DNA from: Crocinitomicaceae bacterium
Lineage (GTDB): Bacteria > Bacteroidota > Bacteroidia > Flavobacteriales_D > Crocinitomicaceae
Assembly (NCBI GenBank): GCA_030833845.1
Contig: JAURGK010000005.1
Span: forward strand, 1-64,000
DNA length: 64,000 bases
Direction: 5' to 3'
Part shown: positions 35,519 to 44,900 of the stretch, in pieces
Layout: each line of letters starts with the position of its first letter
Numbering within the stretch: the first letter of the stretch is position 1
The notes under the pieces: generated by a model
What the model saw: only the letters and a program-made list of their open reading frames with translations
The model's database searches: none
What the model was told of the DNA's origin: nothing
Program-made: the position numbers and the translations under genes

Positions 35519-38251
35519 TTAACGTATTACATGAATCATGCCAGTTCTGATTGTTTTGCCATCGGTGTCTTTGTCTTTATACCATGCTTTCCAAGAGTAG
35601 GTGCCAGGTTGTACCTTAACACCGTTGTAATATCCGTCCCAGTAGCCTTTGGTGTCATAGGTTTCCCAGATAACTTCTCCCCAGCGGTTGTAGACTTCTA
35701 AATGGAAATTCTCGTAATCGATGCCTTCCACATAGAAAGACCAAACCTGATTGTGTTCATCGTCGTCTGGTGTAAATGCTGTTGGAGCATAGAAAATCAC
35801 GTCGGCTACGACTTCAATATTGATTGTTATCGAATCCGAACAGCCGTCAACGGTAGTAACTTTTAGTTCAATCGGGTAGGTACCCATTACCCCTTCAGGG
35901 TAGGATATCAAGGCACTTGAACCTGTACTTATAATATTATTGGCTCCAGGAGAAGACCAAGCGTATTGGGCAATATTACCTGTGGAAATGTCATTGGTCT
36001 GTACTGTGGTTTCAAACCAGGTAACAGGATTTTTGGAAATGGTAAAATTGGCAATTGGGTTGTCAGTTACAATGATATGATTGTCAAAATAACCATTGTA
36101 AATACACCCATAAATCGAGGTAATGGTCACATTTAAATCATAGGTGCCTGGTTGAATTATGGTGTGATAGAGGTCGTCTTGGTTGGGGAGTGTATAGGAA
36201 TCTCCGTTGGAAAATAAATATTGCGTCGTTGCAATTTCTTGACCATTGATAGAGTTGTTATGATGTTGGAAGTCTCCTGGCGTACAAATTTGATTGTCAA
36301 CAGCCGTTATTACTGGAATAATTTCATCTGGGAATATGATGGTCATACATTCGGTAACCGTAGGTGAGCCACAAGCTTCACTGAGTGTAACGCAATACAC
36401 CGTTCCGGAATTGATTGGGTCTACATTGAAGGTGGCTCCATTTCCGATTGCGATGCCATTTTCAGTCCAAGAGAAGTTATATGTACTTGAACCGCCAGCA
36501 CCAATGGCGCTCAGGTCAATGTTGGCCTCTGAACAAATCATGGTATCTGCAGTCAAGAAGGTAATGTCTAGGGGTTGCGGTTGATTGATCGTCAAAGAAA
36601 TGGTTTGAACACAACCATTGGCGTCAGTTACCGTGCAGGTATGAAGGCCTGCGCCTAGATCCAAAGCGGTGGCTGATAAGGAAGCAGAATTATTCCACGT
36701 GTAGCTGTATGGAGCAGTACCTTGGGTGACATCAATGGTTGCTTGGCCATTAGCGATGGTATAACAATCCGCATCAACAACATTGATAGGATTTAAAATC
36801 ATAGCAGGTACTTCAGCAATGGTCACATAAATGGTATCGGAACATCCTGTGGTATTGGATGCATAGCACCAATAATTACCTGCACTGAGCCCCGTGGCAG
36901 TTGCGGTGTTTTGTCCGTTGCTCCACTGATAAGTAATGGTACCAGTGGCCGGGGTAACTACAGCAGTTGCTGATCCGTCTGTACCTCCGGGGCAAGAGAC
37001 AAGCGTTGTATTTGCCGTGAAAGAAGCTGGGGTGTCTCCAACGACTGCAGTGGCAGTTGACGAACAGCCATTGCCATCGATTTGCGTCACTGTATAGGTG
37101 CCAGCAAATAAATTGATAGCAGGGTTGCCGACAATGGCACCAGGATTCCATGTGTAGGTGCATGGCGCAGGAGAGCCTACACCGGGCGTGGCAGTGGCGC
37201 TACCAACCCCTTGTGTACAGACATCAGGCAGCACGCTGGTTGTTACCGACGGAGTTGAGCGTGTAATCCAGGTAGTGTCTTGGGTGATAGACCCAATACT
37301 TGTGCCGCACGCGGCTCCTGAAAGAAAATAACCGGTAGTGCCTGGGGGCACAATATTAACATTTAAAGTACCATTGTTGTATGGAAAAGTTTGCCCGTTG
37401 GTATTTGCCCAAACGAAATTGCTTCCTGGGCTATTGACCATAATGTAGGGAATCTGAGACATGGTATAAGAGGCTGTGTTGGATGGCGAGGTGGGTAAGA
37501 AACGACGTCCATCTTGATTGGCACCCCAAACCGTATTGTTCCTGCCTGGTGTAATGTGTGCGGTAGGCATTGGCATGTTGTTTTCGGAACCTTGAATGGC
37601 TAGACCACTGTTCCAACCCGCACAGATGGGTTTGTTTCCAATGTGCAATTCGAAGATATTGGATGTCTCGTACAAAACAATGGACATATAATTGCATTGC
37701 GAAGTACAACTAAACATCATGATGTTTTTGTAGAGCACCACAAACTTGCGGTTAGGAGCCGTTCCAAGTGTTTGGTATTGTATTTGCCCGCCTAAGGATG
37801 GATTGATATCTTGATAGGTGAGCATAATGCTGTTTTTAGCTGCTGCAAATCCGGCATTTGGCAATTGACCTACTCCGGTAAGTGCCCAAGGGCAGTATCC
37901 TCCTGCATTTGATAAATTAAACGAGATTAATCCATTGGATCCAATCACACATTGTGTGTAGGTATTGCCATAAAAACTGAATGAAAATCCAATATTGACA
38001 ACTCCAGACCAAGAATCGTCAGTAAGCGACACGTTCGTTGGTGCATTCAAATACAATCCGGCGGCAGTTCCGGGGGTGGTTCCAGAATTGCAATTGTTAA
38101 TGATGACTGCTTGCCCAGGACACACCGTAGTATCTTCGCCCAAACACAATGTAACTGGGCCCTGTGAGTGGGCAAGGCCCGCAAAAAATAGTAACACAAA
38201 CAATGCCATTGGCTTTGTAAACGTATGTAAGAAAGTATGCTTTGTACTCAT
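35519..38251 (-). CDS. T9SS type B secreted surface protein (gliding-motility C-terminal domain)
   Basis: A 910-residue protein secreted by the type IX system. The start used is the ATG at 38251 (MSTKHTF), which opens a signal peptide ending in HSQ; a longer frame from 38380 has no signal. Seen in order: a Cys-rich start (CLGEDTTVCPGQ); a region with YGNTYTQCVIGSNGLISF; several SprB-type repeats (PGGTDGSATAVV, NGQNTATATGLSAG, YTWNNSASLSATALDLGAG); a PKD-like part; and the C-terminal CHU_C/gliding-associated domain (APTAFTPDDDEHN, VYNRWGEVIWE, YDGYYNG-like, PGTYSWKAWYKD). Known: this C-terminal domain is the type B T9SS signal that anchors or releases adhesins. The ligand is unknown. Confidence 0.92.
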   Translation of the reverse strand: MSTKHTFLHTFTKPMALFVLLFFAGLAHSQGPVTLCLGEDTTVCPGQAVIINNCNSGTTPGTAAGLYLNAPTNVSLTDDSWSGVVNIGFSFSFYGNTYTQCVIGSNGLISFNLSNAGGYCPWALTGVGQLPNAGFAAAKNSIMLTYQDINPSLGGQIQYQTLGTAPNRKFVVLYKNIMMFSCTSQCNYMSIVLYETSNIFELHIGNKPICAGWNSGLAIQGSENNMPMPTAHITPGRNNTVWGANQDGRRFLPTSPSNTASYTMSQIPYIMVNSPGSNFVWANTNGQTFPYNNGTLNVNIVPPGTTGYFLSGAACGTSIGSITQDTTWITRSTPSVTTSVLPDVCTQGVGSATATPGVGSPAPCTYTWNPGAIVGNPAINLFAGTYTVTQIDGNGCSSTATAVVGDTPASFTANTTLVSCPGGTDGSATAVVTPATGTITYQWSNGQNTATATGLSAGNYWCYASNTTGCSDTIYVTIAEVPAMILNPINVVDADCYTIANGQATIDVTQGTAPYSYTWNNSASLSATALDLGAGLHTCTVTDANGCVQTISLTINQPQPLDITFLTADTMICSEANIDLSAIGAGGSSTYNFSWTENGIAIGNGATFNVDPINSGTVYCVTLSEACGSPTVTECMTIIFPDEIIPVITAVDNQICTPGDFQHHNNSINGQEIATTQYLFSNGDSYTLPNQDDLYHTIIQPGTYDLNVTITSIYGCIYNGYFDNHIIVTDNPIANFTISKNPVTWFETTVQTNDISTGNIAQYAWSSPGANNIISTGSSALISYPEGVMGTYPIELKVTTVDGCSDSITINIEVVADVIFYAPTAFTPDDDEHNQVWSFYVEGIDYENFHLEVYNRWGEVIWETYDTKGYWDGYYNGVKVQPGTYSWKAWYKDKDTDGKTIRTGMIHVIR

Positions 38252-38385
38252 TATATTTGTAGTTCGTTTTCTCGGTCTATTGCTAAACGTATAGCGACAG
38301 TTTAAGGTTGCTTTTATAGACGTAAAATTAATTACTTTTTTAGTTCTTGTCAAGGTGTTTATCTTGTATGAAATAAACACGCATA

Positions 38386-38408
38386 ATTAGTGTCAAAATG
38401 ACACTAAT
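38386..38408. promoter_or_regulatory. perfect 10-bp inverted repeat, likely operator
   Basis: Arm ATTAGTGTCA is matched exactly by TGACACTAAT across a 3-nt AAA spacer. It lies in the 236-nt gap between the divergent T9SS and gdhA genes, 41 nt upstream of the gdhA -7 box. A dyad of this size and spacing is what a dimeric repressor or activator would bind. It lacks a T run, so it is not a terminator. Confidence 0.6.
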
Positions 38409-38418
38409 AAATTGTTGA

Positions 38419-39843
<1,425 letters not shown>

Positions 39844-39860
39844 AATATCAATTTCTAATT

Positions 39861-39893
39861 AAAGGCCTTTCTATGAGAAGGGCCTTTTTTATT
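39861..39893 (+). terminator. terminator after gdhA
   Basis: A 12-bp stem (39861-39872 with 39876-39887; one G-T pair) closes a 3-nt ATG loop and runs into T. Confidence 0.85.
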
Positions 39894-39897
39894 TTTG
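39890..39897 (+). promoter_or_regulatory. -7 box (TATTTTTG) 3 nt from the next ATG
   Basis: A perfect TAnnTTTG match that overlaps the terminator T run; only TAC separates it from the ATG at 39901. It may be chance, because the T run helps make it. Confidence 0.35.
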
Positions 39898-39900
39898 TAC

Positions 39901-40398
39901 ATGCGCCATTGTTTGTATCTGATCATTTTCATTTTTTTGCAGTCACATCAGCTTTTTAGCCAGTATTCCATTGCTTTAGGCGGCGCCATTCACCGTTATG
40001 ATCAAGTTATTGCCATCAAAGGAATGCGAGCATATTCAACTGTAAATCTTGGATTGGATCTTGGCTTAGGTGTGGAGCGCAGTCTGCAGGGGGCATTGGC
40101 GCCACAATTTGCCGCCTTTTTACAGATTCCATTACTTGCTCAATCTGATCAAAAAGCATCCGCGCTCTTTGGATTTTTAAGGTATCAATTTGATTTTCAG
40201 CAATCGGCAATTTTAGATACTTATCATGGGTTTTACCCTGGTTTGGGTTGCGCCCTGGGCAAGAATAAACAATTAGCATTCCAATTTTCTGTGGGTCTTG
40301 TATTGGAAAAAATATATGGCGCAGGATCAGCAGTACCTCAGGGCATTTACTTTTTGAATCCACAATTGCAATGTATGTATCAACTCTGGAAAAAGTAG
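39901..40398 (+). CDS. small exported protein, function unknown
   Basis: A 165-residue protein that I do not recognise. Seen: a signal peptide over about residues 1-21 (ends LFSQ) and then a series of short hydrophobic strands with glycine (YSIALGGAIH, VNLGLDLGLGV, FYPGLGCALG, LAFQFSVGLVL), as in small 8-strand outer-membrane barrels; it ends CMYQLWKK rather than in a Phe. The start is the ATG at 39901; an earlier in-frame ATG at 39895 adds two residues. It is followed 1 nt later by the GDPD lipoprotein gene, which suggests co-transcription. Confidence 0.6.
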   Translation: MRHCLYLIIFIFLQSHQLFSQYSIALGGAIHRYDQVIAIKGMRAYSTVNLGLDLGLGVERSLQGALAPQFAAFLQIPLLAQSDQKASALFGFLRYQFDFQQSAILDTYHGFYPGLGCALGKNKQLAFQFSVGLVLEKIYGAGSAVPQGIYFLNPQLQCMYQLWKK

Positions 40399-40399
40399 C

Positions 40400-41215
40400 G
40401 TGAGAAATTTGAATCTATCTATAATAAAATCTTTTGTTCTTTATGCGCTTATCATGAGTGGCTTCATCTCTTGTAATAAGCAAGAAAGTTATCCAGAAGT
40501 CAAGGTTTTTGGTCATGCGGGTATGGGGATGGACATAGGGATGAGTGTTTTTCACGACAATTCCCTTGAGGCCATCCAATTGGCTTTGTCTTTGCCTGGC
40601 ATAGATGGTGTTGAGGTGGATGTGCGGATGAGCGCCGATGGCACACTTTGGTTGTATCATGAAAATCTATTGGAAACACACACAGATGGTGTAGGCTGTA
40701 TTTTTGAATCCACAGATCAGGTGCTTTCAAAAGTCAGATACAAAACATTGCATAAGGAAAATTTGGCTCGGCTCGAACAAGTTTTACCATTTCTTGGAAG
40801 CCATACGCTTATTTTAGATCTAAAGCACTGGAATAGCTGCACTAGTGGATACGTAGATATGCAGCGCTTTAAGCAGGCTATTGATGCCATTGATCAAAAA
40901 TATAGGGCACAACTTATTTTAGACTCATCTAATCCGAATTGGATGGCCGACTTGGTCGAAGATTACAAAGTAGTGTTTTCTACAACGAGTTTTGAGGAAG
41001 GATTGTTGCAATTAGAAAAAGTACCTCAAATCAGTGGCCTGATGCTGCGTAGTCAGGATATTTCTTCACAACAAATAGAACAACTAAAAAATCTGGGTAA
41101 GGAGTGTTTTTTGTTTGAGATGCGTTCTAGTAAAAAACAAAGGGCAACACTTCAAAAGCTGCCCTATGCGATTTTAGCAGATGATCCACGTGGTGCGCTG
41201 GTCATCAGAGATTGA
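40400..41215 (+). CDS. GDPD-family phosphodiesterase lipoprotein
   Basis: A 271-residue lipoprotein of the glycerophosphodiester phosphodiesterase fold. Seen: GTG start at 40400, 1 nt after the preceding stop; signal peptide with lipobox FISC (Cys25); HAGMG in place of the usual HRG; FHDNSLEAI for the usual ENT; GVEVDVRMSADGTLWLYHE with the metal Glu-Asp and the HE pair; and a central KHWNSC segment. The general plan holds but several catalytic neighbours deviate from consensus, so substrate may differ. Its stop abuts the convergent gcvT stop with no gap. Confidence 0.75.
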   Translation: MRNLNLSIIKSFVLYALIMSGFISCNKQESYPEVKVFGHAGMGMDIGMSVFHDNSLEAIQLALSLPGIDGVEVDVRMSADGTLWLYHENLLETHTDGVGCIFESTDQVLSKVRYKTLHKENLARLEQVLPFLGSHTLILDLKHWNSCTSGYVDMQRFKQAIDAIDQKYRAQLILDSSNPNWMADLVEDYKVVFSTTSFEEGLLQLEKVPQISGLMLRSQDISSQQIEQLKNLGKECFLFEMRSSKKQRATLQKLPYAILADDPRGALVIRD

Positions 41216-42298
41216 TTATTTTTTGTAGAAAGGTAGCTTCACCACCTTGGCCTTGATACCTTTGTCGCGTATCGAAATAAAAATTTCTGTGTCAAGTGCA
41301 GCATGATCGATCTGCACATACCCCAAACCTATTCCTATTTTTAAGCTCGGTGACATTGTTCCGGAGGTTACTTTTCCAATTTGATGTCCTGCCTGATCTA
41401 CAATTGGGTAGTCGTGGCGAGGAATACCGCGATCTAACATTTCAAAGGCAATGAGTTTGCGTGTTAAGCCCGTTTCTTTTTGGTTTTTAAGAAAATCAGC
41501 ATCGATAAAATCCTTGGTGAATTTCGTGATCCAGCCTAAGCCAGCTTCTAGCGGAGAGCTATTGTCATCGATGTCGTTTCCATAGAGACAGAATCCCATT
41601 TCAAGTCTGAGAGTGTCTCTTGCAGCCAAACCTATAGGTTTGATTTTGAAGCTTTCCCCTGCTTGAAAAACAGCATTCCAAAGTTTTTCGGCATGCTCGT
41701 TCTTTACATATACTTCGAACCCACCAGAGCCGGTGTAACCGGTTGCCGATACCATCACGTTCTCAATACCGGCAAATGTGCCGTATTGAAAAGTGTAGTA
41801 GGTCATGTTGCTTAAATCAATGTCTGTGAGGCTCTGCATGGCTTTTGCTGCCATGGGGCCTTGAATGGCAAGCAAGGAGTATTGATCCGAAAGGTTTTGC
41901 ATTTCCACTCCCAAATCGTTGTGGCTAACTATCCAATCCCAATCCTTTTCAATATTGGAGGCATTTACCACAATAAAGTAGGTTTCTGCGTCAACGCGGT
42001 AAATGATCAAATCGTCAATGATGCCTCCTTTACCGTTGGGCATGCAGCTGTATTGAGCTTTGCCGTCAAAAAGTAAGGCTGCGTCGTTGGTACAAACTTT
42101 TTGAATTAGGGCTAGTGCTTGTGGTCCTTTAAGTAAAAACTCACCCATATGAGATACATCAAAAACACCAACGCCTGTGCGCACAGTTTCGTGTTCAGCG
42201 TTGACGCCTTCGTATTGAACGGGCATATTGTATCCGGCGAAAGGCACCATTTTAGCGCCAAGAGCTTCGTGTAGATGGGTAAGGGCAGTATTTTTCAT
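41216..42298 (-). CDS. gcvT: aminomethyltransferase (glycine cleavage T-protein)
   Basis: The T-protein of the glycine cleavage system, which releases ammonia and loads the methylene group onto tetrahydrofolate. Seen: [41 protein letters not shown] with the tetrahydrofolate-site Asp, [14 protein letters not shown], and [13 protein letters not shown]. The start chosen is the ATG at 42298 (MKNTALT), 1 nt after the efp stop; an ATG at 42313 lies inside efp. 360 residues is normal. The other gcv genes are elsewhere. Confidence 0.95.
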   Translation of the reverse strand: MKNTALTHLHEALGAKMVPFAGYNMPVQYEGVNAEHETVRTGVGVFDVSHMGEFLLKGPQALALIQKVCTNDAALLFDGKAQYSCMPNGKGGIIDDLIIYRVDAETYFIVVNASNIEKDWDWIVSHNDLGVEMQNLSDQYSLLAIQGPMAAKAMQSLTDIDLSNMTYYTFQYGTFAGIENVMVSATGYTGSGGFEVYVKNEHAEKLWNAVFQAGESFKIKPIGLAARDTLRLEMGFCLYGNDIDDNSSPLEAGLGWITKFTKDFIDADFLKNQKETGLTRKLIAFEMLDRGIPRHDYPIVDQAGHQIGKVTSGTMSPSLKIGIGLGYVQIDHAALDTEIFISIRDKGIKAKVVKLPFYKK

Positions 42299-42299
42299 C

Positions 42300-42866
42300 T
42301 TATCCTTTGACACGTTCTACGTACACACCTGTTCGCGTATCAATTTTGATTACCTCGCCATTGTCAATAAACAATGGTACCCTAACCTCTGCTCCTGTCG
42401 CAATAGTGGCAGGTTTCATTGAGTTGGTGGCTGTATCACCTTTCACTCCCGGTTCAGTATAAGTTACTTCAGATATGATGTACATCGGTAGTTCTACCAC
42501 AAGAGGCATTTCTTCTTCGGCATGATAGAGAATATTAACAGTCATACCCTCTTGCAAAAATCCTGGTTTTTCAACCATCTTCAATGGAATTTCAACTTGT
42601 TCAAAAGTTTCATTATTCATGAAGATATACCCCTCCGCTTCTTGGTAAAGGTATTGATATTCACGATTTTCAATACGTACAGGCTCAATTTTATGACCTG
42701 CAGAAAAGGTGTGATCAAGAACCTTTCCGGATTCAATTTGACGCATTTTAGTGCGCACAAATGCCGGTCCCTTTCCAGGTTTGACGTGTTGAAATTCAAT
42801 AATTTGAAAAAGTTTTTCGTTGTGCTTAATGCACAATCCGTTTCGGATATCTGCAGTAGTTGCCAT
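42300..42866 (-). CDS. efp: translation elongation factor P
   Basis: EF-P helps ribosomes pass polyproline stretches. Seen: a KOW-like first domain with the loop PGKGPAFVR, whose Lys32 is the tip residue; then [17 protein letters not shown] and the OB-domain end [21 protein letters not shown]-like segment, ending [11 protein letters not shown]. 188 residues is normal. It precedes gcvT on the same strand with a 1-nt gap. A -7 box sits 21 nt upstream of the ATG. Confidence 0.96.
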   Translation of the reverse strand: MATTADIRNGLCIKHNEKLFQIIEFQHVKPGKGPAFVRTKMRQIESGKVLDHTFSAGHKIEPVRIENREYQYLYQEAEGYIFMNNETFEQVEIPLKMVEKPGFLQEGMTVNILYHAEEEMPLVVELPMYIISEVTYTEPGVKGDTATNSMKPATIATGAEVRVPLFIDNGEVIKIDTRTGVYVERVKG

Positions 42867-42887
42867 AATTCTGAATCAATTTGTGCG

Positions 42888-42895
42888 CAAATATA
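42888..42895 (-). promoter_or_regulatory. -7 box (TATATTTG) of efp
   Basis: A perfect TAnnTTTG match 21 nt before the efp ATG. Confidence 0.6.
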
Positions 42896-42972
42896 GCCGA
42901 AATCCTATTGTTATCAACACATTTAGTTTATAATTTCTCTAGGCACTGTGTGTCGTGAGGCGCTAGGTTTGT

Positions 42973-42980
42973 TATTTTTG
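42973..42980 (+). promoter_or_regulatory. -7 box (TATTTTTG) of parE
   Basis: A perfect TAnnTTTG match 25 nt before the parE ATG at 43006. Confidence 0.6.
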
Positions 42981-43005
42981 TTTGTTCCAAAATTTTTTGT
43001 GCTAC

Positions 43006-44898
43006 ATGGCTGAAAATCAATATACCGAAGACAATATCCGTTCCTTAGATTGGAAGGAACACATCCGTTTGCGTCCAGGAATGTACATTGGAAAGCTTGG
43101 CGATGGTGCTGCGGCCGATGACGGCATCTACATATTGGTCAAAGAGGTCGTTGACAACTGCATAGATGAATTTGTCATGGGCAACGGAAAGAAGGTTGAC
43201 ATCAAAGTCAAGGATGGCAAGGTAGAAATTAGAGATTACGGCCGTGGGATTCCGCTAGGCAAAGTCGTGGAGGTCGTATCTAAGATGAATACCGGCGGAA
43301 AATACGACTCAAAAGCTTTCAAAAAATCTGTCGGATTGAATGGGGTAGGGACAAAAGCAGTCAATGCGCTATCTTCATTATTTACCGTGTATGCAGTGCG
43401 CGATGGGGAGAAGAAAACAGCGGTATTTGAACGCGGCGAACTCTTATCTGAAACGCCCATTGAAAAGACTGACGAAGCAAACGGTACTTTTGTAAGTTTT
43501 ATCCCCGATGATAGCATCTTTAAAAAGTATGCCTTCAAAACGGCCTACTTGGATAAAATGATGTGGAACTATTGTTACCTCAACCGTGGGCTCTCCATCT
43601 ATTTTAACGGTGAAAAATACAATTCTAAGGATGGGCTCAAGGATTTGCTTGAAAACAACATGGATGGCGATCCACTTTATCCGATCATCCATCTCGAGGA
43701 CGAAGACATTGAGGTGGCCTTTACTCATGGCCGCACTTATGGCGAAGATTACTACTCTTTTGTCAATGGCCAACATACCACCCAAGGAGGCACACATCAA
43801 AGTGCATTTCGCGAATCTGTAGCTAAAGTTATCCGCGATTTTTACAATAAAAACTATGAAGCCTCAGACATCAGGCAGTCTATTGTTGCGGCGGTTGCTG
43901 TCAAAGTCATTGAGCCTGTATTTGAATCCCAGACCAAAACCAAATTGGGTTCTCAAGAGATTGAACCAGGGGGCAAATCGATGCGCGCTTTTGTGAATGA
44001 TTTTCTCAAAGATAAACTCGATAATTTTCTCCATAAAAACCCCGAGGTTGCCGAAATCATTGAAAAGAAAATTAAGCAGTCAGAGCGCGAACGCAAAGAT
44101 TTGGCCGGCATACGCAAGTTGGCCCGAGACCGCTCCAAAAAGGCGAGTTTGCACAACAAAAAACTGCGCGACTGCCGTACGCACCTCACGGATTTAAAAG
44201 ATGAGCGTCGTGAAGATACAACGCTCTTTATCACCGAAGGAGATTCGGCCAGTGGATCCATTACCAAGTCAAGGGATGTCAATACACAAGCTGTCTTTTC
44301 TTTGCGTGGAAAACCACTGAATTGTTACGGCCTGACCAAAAAGGTGGTTTATGAAAACGAAGAGTTCAATCTCATTCAAGCCGCTCTTGACATCGAAGAA
44401 GACATGGACAATTTGCGCTACAATAGAATTGTCATTGCTACCGATGCCGATGTAGATGGCATGCACATCCGTATGCTATTGCTCACTTTCTTTTTGCAGT
44501 TTTTTCCCGACTTAGTGAAAAGAAACCATGTTTATGTACTACAAACGCCATTGTTTAGGGTTCGAAATAAAAAGAAGACTATTTATTGCTATTCTGAAGA
44601 TGAGCGTAGGGCAGCTATGCTTGAATTGGGAAAAAATCCTGAGATCACTCGCTTCAAAGGGCTAGGCGAGATTTCCCCTGATGAATTTATCCATTTTATC
44701 GGCGAAGACATACGCCTTGAGCCGGTAATACTCACCAAAGATGCGTCCATAGACTCTATTTTATCCTATTTCATGGGTAAAAACACACCTGAAAGGCAAG
44801 ACTTTATTATCGACAACTTACGTGTAGAGAAGGATTTGCCAGAGGAAATGAGCGCAGCCAATCAAGAAGAAACATCCACCACTGAACTCGCATCCTAA
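43006..44898 (+). CDS. parE: topoisomerase IV subunit B
   Basis: The ATPase subunit of a type IIA topoisomerase that unlinks daughter chromosomes. Seen: [21 protein letters not shown] and DYGRGIPLG (ATP site), NTGGKYD and [14 protein letters not shown], the Toprim motifs TEGDSASGS and [12 protein letters not shown], and RFKGLGEI. The start is the ATG at 43006 (MAENQYTE), giving 630 residues; an upstream ATG at 42982 runs just after the -7 box. It is followed 2 nt later by the subunit A gene, which is the usual parE-parC pairing in this phylum. Confidence 0.93.
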   Translation: MAENQYTEDNIRSLDWKEHIRLRPGMYIGKLGDGAAADDGIYILVKEVVDNCIDEFVMGNGKKVDIKVKDGKVEIRDYGRGIPLGKVVEVVSKMNTGGKYDSKAFKKSVGLNGVGTKAVNALSSLFTVYAVRDGEKKTAVFERGELLSETPIEKTDEANGTFVSFIPDDSIFKKYAFKTAYLDKMMWNYCYLNRGLSIYFNGEKYNSKDGLKDLLENNMDGDPLYPIIHLEDEDIEVAFTHGRTYGEDYYSFVNGQHTTQGGTHQSAFRESVAKVIRDFYNKNYEASDIRQSIVAAVAVKVIEPVFESQTKTKLGSQEIEPGGKSMRAFVNDFLKDKLDNFLHKNPEVAEIIEKKIKQSERERKDLAGIRKLARDRSKKASLHNKKLRDCRTHLTDLKDERREDTTLFITEGDSASGSITKSRDVNTQAVFSLRGKPLNCYGLTKKVVYENEEFNLIQAALDIEEDMDNLRYNRIVIATDADVDGMHIRMLLLTFFLQFFPDLVKRNHVYVLQTPLFRVRNKKKTIYCYSEDERRAAMLELGKNPEITRFKGLGEISPDEFIHFIGEDIRLEPVILTKDASIDSILSYFMGKNTPERQDFIIDNLRVEKDLPEEMSAANQEETSTTELAS

Positions 44899-44900
44899 AC

